Source: Muscardinus avellanarius (taxonomy: Eukaryota; Chordata; Mammalia; Rodentia; Gliridae). From it: a stretch of 64,000 nucleotides of DNA. Below are positions 58,220 to 64,000 of the stretch, piece by piece. Location: NCBI GenBank assembly GCA_963383645.1, contig OY726572.1, positions 23,939,292-24,003,291 of the forward strand. The letters are read 5' to 3'. Below the pieces are notes generated by a model. It saw only the letters and a program-made list of their open reading frames with translations. It was not told where the DNA came from and did not search any database. Position 1 is the first letter of the stretch. Each line of letters starts with the position of its first letter. The position numbers and the translations under genes are program-made.

Positions 58220-58437
58220 GCTGAGTGTGGTAGCACATGCTTGTAATCCCAGTACTTGGGAGGCTGAGACAGGAGGATCACAGATTCTTGGCCAGCCTCA
58301 GCTATTTAGTGGGGCCCTCTGCAACTTAGTGAGACCCTGTTTCAAAATAAAGATTAAAAAATCAGGCTGAGCATGTAACTCAAAGGTAGAAGGCCCCAGT
58401 TCAATTTTCAAAATTTCAGCAAAACACACACACACAC
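58220..58437 (+). mobile_element. B1-dID SINE with perfect target-site duplication
   Basis: The order 'gtggtagcacatgcttgtaa', 'ggaggctgagacaggaggat' and 'caggctgagcatgtaactca' leads to an (AC)n tail. The duplication gactagaaaaga is at 58208-58219 and 58438-58449. Confidence 0.94.
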
Positions 58438-58449
58438 GACTAGAAAAGA

Positions 58450-58985
58450 CACTTCAAAATAGAAAGATGTCATTGCTACTACCTAGGGTTATGGGTAGTT
58501 TCTATTTTCTTCTTTCTATTGTCCCATATATGAAAAGTATTCTGCCATGAACAGGGATTGAGATCTATTTACATAGTTTGCATCTTCCTGGGTTGCAGCA
58601 TAATGTAAAATGTTCAGCCCAAGTCACAGCACTGAGCTGATCTTGTAGTTTGGAATATTTGTTTGTTTTTGTTTTCCAATTGCATTGACACTCTATCCAA
58701 CTATTAATATTTAGTGCAGACTCAGGTCGACTTAACTAACATCTTCCTGATTTGAATACCTCAGAGGCAGAGCAATTTAGACGTGTGATGCTCAGACTTC
58801 CTTGCCCCAGCCCCTCCACTCTTTCATACCTAAAATGAAACTACATCTGGATGTTCATTCTAAGAATTTCAGAATAATCTCAAAGTTTGATTTTAATATA
58901 CCATCTTAAACTATGTAGGTTCCCCATATGACAATGCTCCAACTTTAACAAAATGATTACAAATGATTTTATTTAGATGATTTAA
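58450..58985. other. Intron, nothing recognised
   Basis: No supported exon or repeat. Confidence 0.45.
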
Positions 58986-58989
58986 CATG

Positions 58990-59080
58990 TCCTATAACCC
59001 AGGCACTGTTCACTGTTCTAGGTTCTGTGGACAAAAAACAGAACAAACAGCAATGTTTCTGCCTCTTATCCCGCTATGCT
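58990..59080 (+). repeat. Ancient interspersed repeat (5' portion)
   Basis: The segments 'acccaggcactgttcactgt' and 'tctaggttctgtggacaaaa' match the opening of the family seen at 3125 and 44105. It is cut by the TA repeat. Confidence 0.5.
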
Positions 59081-59082
59081 AG

Positions 59083-59083
59083 G

Positions 59084-59132
<49 letters not shown>
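59083..59132. repeat. (TA)n microsatellite
   Basis: About 22 TA units, following a tatatgta start. Confidence 0.97.
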
Positions 59133-59134
<2 letters not shown>

Positions 59135-59584
59135 CTAGTACAATTAGTAGAATTAGGATTACTGATTCTAGCAAGAGCTGAAGGACCAAAACCTTCAGTA
59201 ATGTACCTTATTTCATTAGAGACTTTTCTTTCTAATGGAAGAGTTAAGGATGGAACCTCTGTATTTCTATCTCAGTGCCGCTTCAACTATGTCCCAAAGA
59301 TGACTATCTTAAAAAAAATCTACACTTCATTTCAACAGTGTCTCATCTGCTGATAATTATCAATGATTTCCTTTGGGTAGATCCAAGTAATTGCCCTCAA
59401 TCTTCATCCTATTGATCGCTGTGGTATCTGGCACTGGTGTCATCTAGGGGATATGCTGGAGACAACATGAGGTGGAAGTCTGAATTCCAACTACATGCAT
59501 ATAAATCACCCAAGGCAGTGTTGGCACTTACATATGTCATCCCCTCCTCTTATTTTTAAGTATTACACTATTGTAATTAAAAAA

Positions 59585-59720
59585 ATTTTTATTGGTGCAT
59601 TGTAGTCATACATCTCAATGTAGTACAAGATGTATAGGGCATATATGCACACATCACTCAATTAGCCCTTCCCCAATCCCCCCATTCACTCCCCCCTTTC
59701 ACCTCTAATCTTCTCCAGTT
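59585..59720 (-). mobile_element. Probable lineage-specific L1 3' UTR fragment (antisense)
   Basis: The segment 'ttttattggtgcattgtagt' followed by 'catacatctcaatgtagtac' resembles L1 tails that I recall from squirrel-type rodents. Confidence 0.45.
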
Positions 59721-59842
59721 GGACCTGTCTCTGCCTTACCCTTCCACATTTTTCTTTCCCCAAGCTCCAGTGGAGGTTCTGTGTCTGACCCTGTGCACTT
59801 CTCTCTAAATTCCCATGTATGGTTTCAAATGTACTCTCTCTG

Positions 59843-60070
59843 AGCCAGGCATGGTGGCACATTCTTGTAACACCAGTACTTGGGAGGCTGAAACAGAAGG
59901 ACCACAGGTTGAAGGACAGCCAGAAGTAGTAGTAGTGAGACTACTCAGCAAGTAGTGAGACTCTTATCAACCTAGTAAGACTTTGTTTTAAAATTACAAA
60001 ACAAAATAGGGCTGGGGTTGTAGCTCATGTGCAGTCTATGAAAATGACTCTTGGGCCACAGCTTAGGTCC
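59843..60070 (+). mobile_element. Diverged B1-dID SINE
   Basis: The order 'gccaggcatggtggcacatt', 'ggaggctgaaacagaaggac' and 'gggctggggttgtagctcat' is present. A (GTA)n expansion lies at 59926-59936, and a 'gtagtgagact' phrase is repeated at 59932 and 59952. Confidence 0.87.
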
Positions 60071-60785
60071 CGTTATCTCGCGTTCCCCGTGTCCTATATT
60101 TCTGTTGCCTATAGACATGTTAAATGTTTTGCTGTTGCCCTCATTCAACATGTCCCCACAAATCACCATTTTTTTCCCCAGACCATTGTTCTTTACCTGA
60201 AAGTATTCCTGGCAGAGAGAGTAATATGTCTGAATCCTGGGATGTAAGAGGACAGAAAGGACATGTAATATAATGACAGAAATTCAGAGTGGCTAGAGGA
60301 ATGGGGAGAGGGAAAGAAAAGCTGGAGAGGTTAGTAGGACCAGTTTCTGAGGACCTCCAGCTATATTAAGGATTTGTGAGTTGATCATAAAATCCAGAGG
60401 GGAGCTCTAATAGAAAGGGACTGGCTATTGACAACACAGTCTTTGAGAAAATAAACCCCAGAAGAGTGTTGGCTGATGGAAAGGACTCTGGCCATTTGAG
60501 AATTCCCCAGGCACACTGGGACTGGCCTGGACTCCTAGTTAGGAGCACGGAGCGCATGTGGAAACCCTCAGTCATACTTTGGACCCCATGATGCCTGCCA
60601 CCTGAAGTGGTCCATGAGGTCTTTCATCATTTATCTTTGTGCAGAGATCTAAAGGGCCCTTAACTGGGACTGGATTCTTCTCCAGAGAAAAAATTTCTGT
60701 TTAGAGCCCTAGGTCTTTAGTTTGTTTAACTATAGGCTAGTCAGTATCTATATCTCTAGGCATCCTCCACTTCAAAACAAACCTA
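60071..60785. other. Intron, nothing recognised
   Basis: No supported exon or repeat. Confidence 0.45.
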
Positions 60786-60787
60786 AG

Positions 60788-60984
60788 CTAGGCATGATGA
60801 TGCATGCCTGTAATTCTAGTACTTGGGAGTTGCCCCAACAACTTAGCAAGACTTTCAGAAACTTAGTGAGACCCTGATTCCAAATAAAAAATGTAATAAA
60901 ATAGGGCTAGGGGTGCAACTTGGAGGAATGATGCCCCTGGGTTTAGTACTTGGTATCACCAAAACAAACAAACAAACAAACAAA
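60788..60984 (+). mobile_element. B1-dID SINE with internal B1 deletion and (AAAC)n tail
   Basis: The segment 'gctaggcatgatgatgcatg' passes directly from 'acttgggagttgccccaac' into 'aacttagcaagactttcaga', so the B1 B-box region is missing. The ID half 'gggctaggggtgcaacttgg' and an aaac tail follow. Confidence 0.87.
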
Positions 60985-61339
60985 ATCCACCACCACCACT
61001 ACCACCAATAAAACCCCACAAAAATTACCACTCATTTCAGGACTGGGAATAATACAAAATCAATGCAAGTCTTTAAGGCCATAGAAAAGCATCTGGGATT
61101 TGTGACTCTACTATTTAAAGCTGGGTGAAGGAGATTGGAAGGAAAGGGACAGTCTTGGAAACCCAGTTTCCTGACTGGTAGTGACAGAGGTGGTGGACAG
61201 CATGCCTGAATGTACTCACAAATCAGACCCCACTTTAGCAGCTCTGTCAACAGTAAGGGAGATGAAATTTAGTGCTTATTTTCAGAGCCATCAGATCTAC
61301 TGCTTCAAAGCATGTGAAAAATGATAAATCAAATAAAAA
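60985..61339. other. Intron, nothing recognised
   Basis: A (CCA)n-like stretch lies at 60988-61008. The rest is unassigned. Confidence 0.45.
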
Positions 61340-61700
61340 CACCTAGGCTACTAATTGGGTGTAAAGTCTGTTGGCCACGGAATTGCCAGAAATTCCTCAA
61401 CAAATCCAGGTGCCCTTTTCCTAATACCACATAACCAATCAAACAATAATAAATGCATTAATTCCTAACATGGAAGGTGACTCATACAGATTTTGCATTA
61501 CGGAGGGAAAAAGCCTGACAGCTGAGAGGTCTTAACTGATTCTAATGATCTAATGAGTAATTCTGTCCATTAAGGGAAGATGTGATTTCCTGATTAACGT
61601 GGAACCTTAGCAGTATTTTTAATAAAAGTTTTAATATATACTGCTGCTCAGCTGGTGTCATGTTTAATTAAAACCGTGAAAGCTTGTAGAGAGCTCTTTC
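61340..61700. promoter_or_regulatory. Candidate conserved non-coding element
   Basis: A repeat-free stretch, dense in TAAT/ATTA cores ('atgtttaattaaaaccgtga' at 61660-61679, and 'aatgatctaatgagtaattc' nearby) with E-box-like cagctg words at 61519 and 61649. The regulatory call is inference. Confidence 0.35.
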
Positions 61701-62149
61701 TTCTCTTCAGCAACTCTGGGGGTGCAGGAGAACATCAGGGGTGGGTGCAAGTGGTGGGGAGGAGAGAGGCTGAGGATTGTTTGTGAGAAGAGTGTGGTAT
61801 CACCATCACTGTTGGCCAAGGGAGGCAAGCCCAACACGTCCAGGCTCTGCTTGGGTTCTGCCTTCTGCTTTAACTCCTCATTCTATGGAGGACAACACAG
61901 AGGTTCAGAGAGGATTTTTCAAAAGGGAACAAAAATATTTTTGCAAAATGGACTAGTGGAATAGGACTGAGTATAGACAGCCAGAGTGACACAGGTACTG
62001 CGGGATCCGGTCTTACAGCCAGTTGTTCCTATCACTAACACCTTTTGTTAAAAAGACCATGAAAACTCTTGGCTTTGCCATCTTGTAAAGGAGGAAAGGG
62101 GCAGTGAATTGGTCCAGCAAAGAGTACCGGGCTCCGGTTTTACAAGCAT

Positions 62150-62415
62150 ATAATACCCGGTGGTTATGGTAGACTATAAGACTATGGATAATCAGATTCC
62201 AAATGGAATATATAATATACATGTAAATTCATGTGCATAGAAAGAAAGACTAGAAGGAAATGCTTCAAAATATTAACAGCGATTAAGGGACTTTGATGAT
62301 GGGATTATGAACGATTTTTATTTTTATTTTCCGATTTTATAAATTTGTGTATTTGATGAATATTCTATGATAGTCATGGCTTACTCTTATAACTGAGAAA
62401 AATAAACATTATAAA
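62150..62415 (+). mobile_element. L1M/HAL1 LINE 3' end
   Basis: The order 'aatgcttcaaaatattaaca', 'gatgatgggattatgaacga', 'tttttatttttattttccga' and 'ttctatgatagtcatggctt' is the old L1/HAL1 tail. Confidence 0.7.
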
Positions 62416-63460
62416 CATAGAATTTATGTCCTAAAAGTAAATATTTTGTTTTAAATTACAAAGCACCTTAAATTACAAGCACCTCTCTTGTTCCTTCTTG
62501 TAAAATCCATGGACACCCCAAATGATGTGTAAAAGGGCACACAGGAAGATCGTAGACCAACAAAATTTTTTTTCTACTTTACCATAATGATGTCCAGGCA
62601 CTTAAGCTGTATGGTGTGGAACACTGTAAAAAGATATAGCTGTGTCATCAATTGATAAGTTACCCTCAGAGATCGCTTAAGAAACAGTGGCTGGCTTTAA
62701 AATGACTACAAAGCAAACCTGACAATAAAATTCACTTAAAAATCTGACTCTGCAAGTAAAAAATAAATAAAGTGACACTCTGTCCTAGAGGAGTGCTATG
62801 TAATTGGAAAGCCCATGGTGTAACAAGAACATCCTTAATATGAGGGACCTTCTCAGATGTGATAAAATAAAAATGTGAGCTTTTAAGTACTTTTTAATGT
62901 TTCAGAGTCAATGAGGGACTGAATGCCAAGAGTAAGATGGTGACGCTTTCACTTGTTAACACATCTTTAAGCTGAAAATTGCCTAAGCAGGGGATGTAGA
63001 ATCAGAATTAAAAAGTGTTCAGGCTGGAATTGTGAAGAACAGAGGAGGTATTTAAACAGAGCTTGAATGGGCCGGCTCTTGAGGTACACCAATGTGGGGC
63101 TTTGTCTGCAAGACAGCTAATGACTTGCAAGTTTTCAGCTGGACTGGAAGAGTGGAACTTGAACGTTCTATTCCTGATAGCAAATCAAGCATCAATTGGC
63201 ACCTCATTTTTCCACACTAAACACAGAAAAGTGCCTTTTGCCTTTTGAAAGACCAAGGCCGCCTTCATCAGGCTCTTGGGAAGATCTTCCTAAGGTTGGA
63301 GGTAGTTTTGGCTGTTGTCTGTGTCTGAATGAGGAAAGTGTCATTCACCTGACACCAGGGCCCAGAGTTCACACCAGTGAGGACTGAGTTTGGGACCACT
63401 CTACCCATCCAGGAGTGGGTCACACCAGTGGCCAACACAAGCCTAGCCAGGGGCCATTTT
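62416..63460. other. Intron, nothing recognised
   Basis: Unique-looking AT-rich sequence. Short plus-strand open frames at 63063-63387 have no recognised domain. Confidence 0.45.
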
Positions 63461-63462
63461 CC

Positions 63463-63535
63463 CTTCTAAGTTTCTGAGGCTGGCCAAGAACCTTTAATTC
63501 TCCTGCCTCAGCTTCTCAAGTACTATGATTACAAG
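63463..63535 (-). mobile_element. B1 SINE fragment (antisense)
   Basis: The segment 'ttctgaggctggccaagaac' is followed by 'ctcctgcctcagcttctcaa' and 'gtactatgattacaagta'. Only the middle of the B1 half is present. Confidence 0.7.
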
Positions 63536-63539
63536 TAAA

Positions 63540-63945
63540 GACTAAGGCTGAGGCTCTGCTAGACTGAACGTTCTAGATACCACTCAAAATATTCTCAGTG
63601 TAGCCTTCAATGGAATATGAGCTTCTAAACACCAAATCCTCAAACCGGTGTGGAATAGAAGCATTATGCCCAGCAGAAAATAAACAGAACTCACATGGAG
63701 AAACAGAAGTAATGGACAAACATTGAACAAGCTATGAAATAAGTATCTTTAAGAAATTCAAAGAGATAAAGGAGGCAATAGCATCCATGGAAACGAATAG
63801 ATGATGATGTGTTTAGAAGAAGACACTTGGAACTTTTGAAAGGGAAAGCCATAAAAGTAGAAGAAGAAATTAAATCATTGCTTATGTGGCAAACAAAGAT
63901 TCTGAGGCTATAAAACTGTAGACCCTGGCATTAGAAGAGAAGCAA
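63540..63945 (+). mobile_element. Possible old L1 first-frame fragment, weak
   Basis: The A-rich phrase 'aaattcaaagagataaagga' followed by 'ggcaatagcatccatggaaa' resembles sense L1M first-frame sequence. It could also be unrelated A-rich intron. Confidence 0.3.
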
Positions 63946-63951
63946 ATGTGC

Positions 63952-64000
63952 CAGGCGTGGTGGCGCACGCTTGTAATCCCCACGCTTGAGCGGCAGAGAC
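63952..64000 (+). mobile_element. Young B1-dID SINE, cut by the window edge
   Basis: Only the first 49 bases are present, starting 'gccaggcgtggtggcgcac'. The word 'ccccacgcttg' marks the young subfamily. Confidence 0.93.

Noticed and set aside
59027..59353. 108-codon plus-strand open frame with YI repeats
   Set aside because: It runs through the (TA)n microsatellite and an old repeat.

Overview
This window is mammalian nuclear DNA, and it is almost entirely intron. It contains no bacterial-type operons, no RNA operons and no complete gene. The interspersed repeats point to a rodent of the squirrel-related clade. The SINEs are dimeric: a 7SL-derived B1 left half is joined to a tRNA-derived ID right half (B1-dID type). 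The background is standard ancient mammalian repeats: MIR, L2, L1M/HAL1 3' ends, MaLR LTRs, MER20 and other hAT elements. The youngest SINE subfamily here does not match the squirrel consensus as I remember it. A non-squirrel sciuromorph such as a mountain beaver or dormouse is therefore possible, but I cannot settle the species.

The only supported coding feature is one exon on the minus strand at 1049-1250. Its translation matches the first MAM domain of the receptor tyrosine kinase ALK, with canonical splice sites, correct split-codon phases and a 202-base length. I recall human ALK exon 4 as having that length. On that reading, 1-1048 is the start of the downstream intron (intron 4) and 1251-64000 is about 62.7 kb of the very long upstream intron (intron 3). 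The preceding ALK exon is not in the window, so the intron runs past the right edge.

Layout: 1-2.7 kb holds the ALK exon and a diverged, frame-preserving tandem duplication (about 2083-2660). From 2.7 to 32.8 kb the intron is repeat-rich. It contains young SINEs with clear target-site duplications, L1M tails on both strands, MaLR LTRs, and hAT elements split by later SINE or L1 insertions. From 33 to 44 kb it is repeat-poor and holds the best candidates for conserved regulatory sequence, including a CTCF-like site near 40.93 kb. From 44 to 61 kb it is repeat-rich again, with GA/GGGA tracts, nested SINEs, an MLT1 LTR carrying an ID element, an ERVL-like LTR and MER20. From 61.3 to 61.7 kb there is another unique AT-rich candidate element. 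The window ends inside a young SINE.

I found no novel multi-gene system. The points most worth checking are the ALK exon, the tandem duplication next to it, the young SINE subfamily with its strong pol III B box, and the repeat-poor islands as possible ALK enhancers. Repeat family names come from recalled consensus sequences and were not checked by search.
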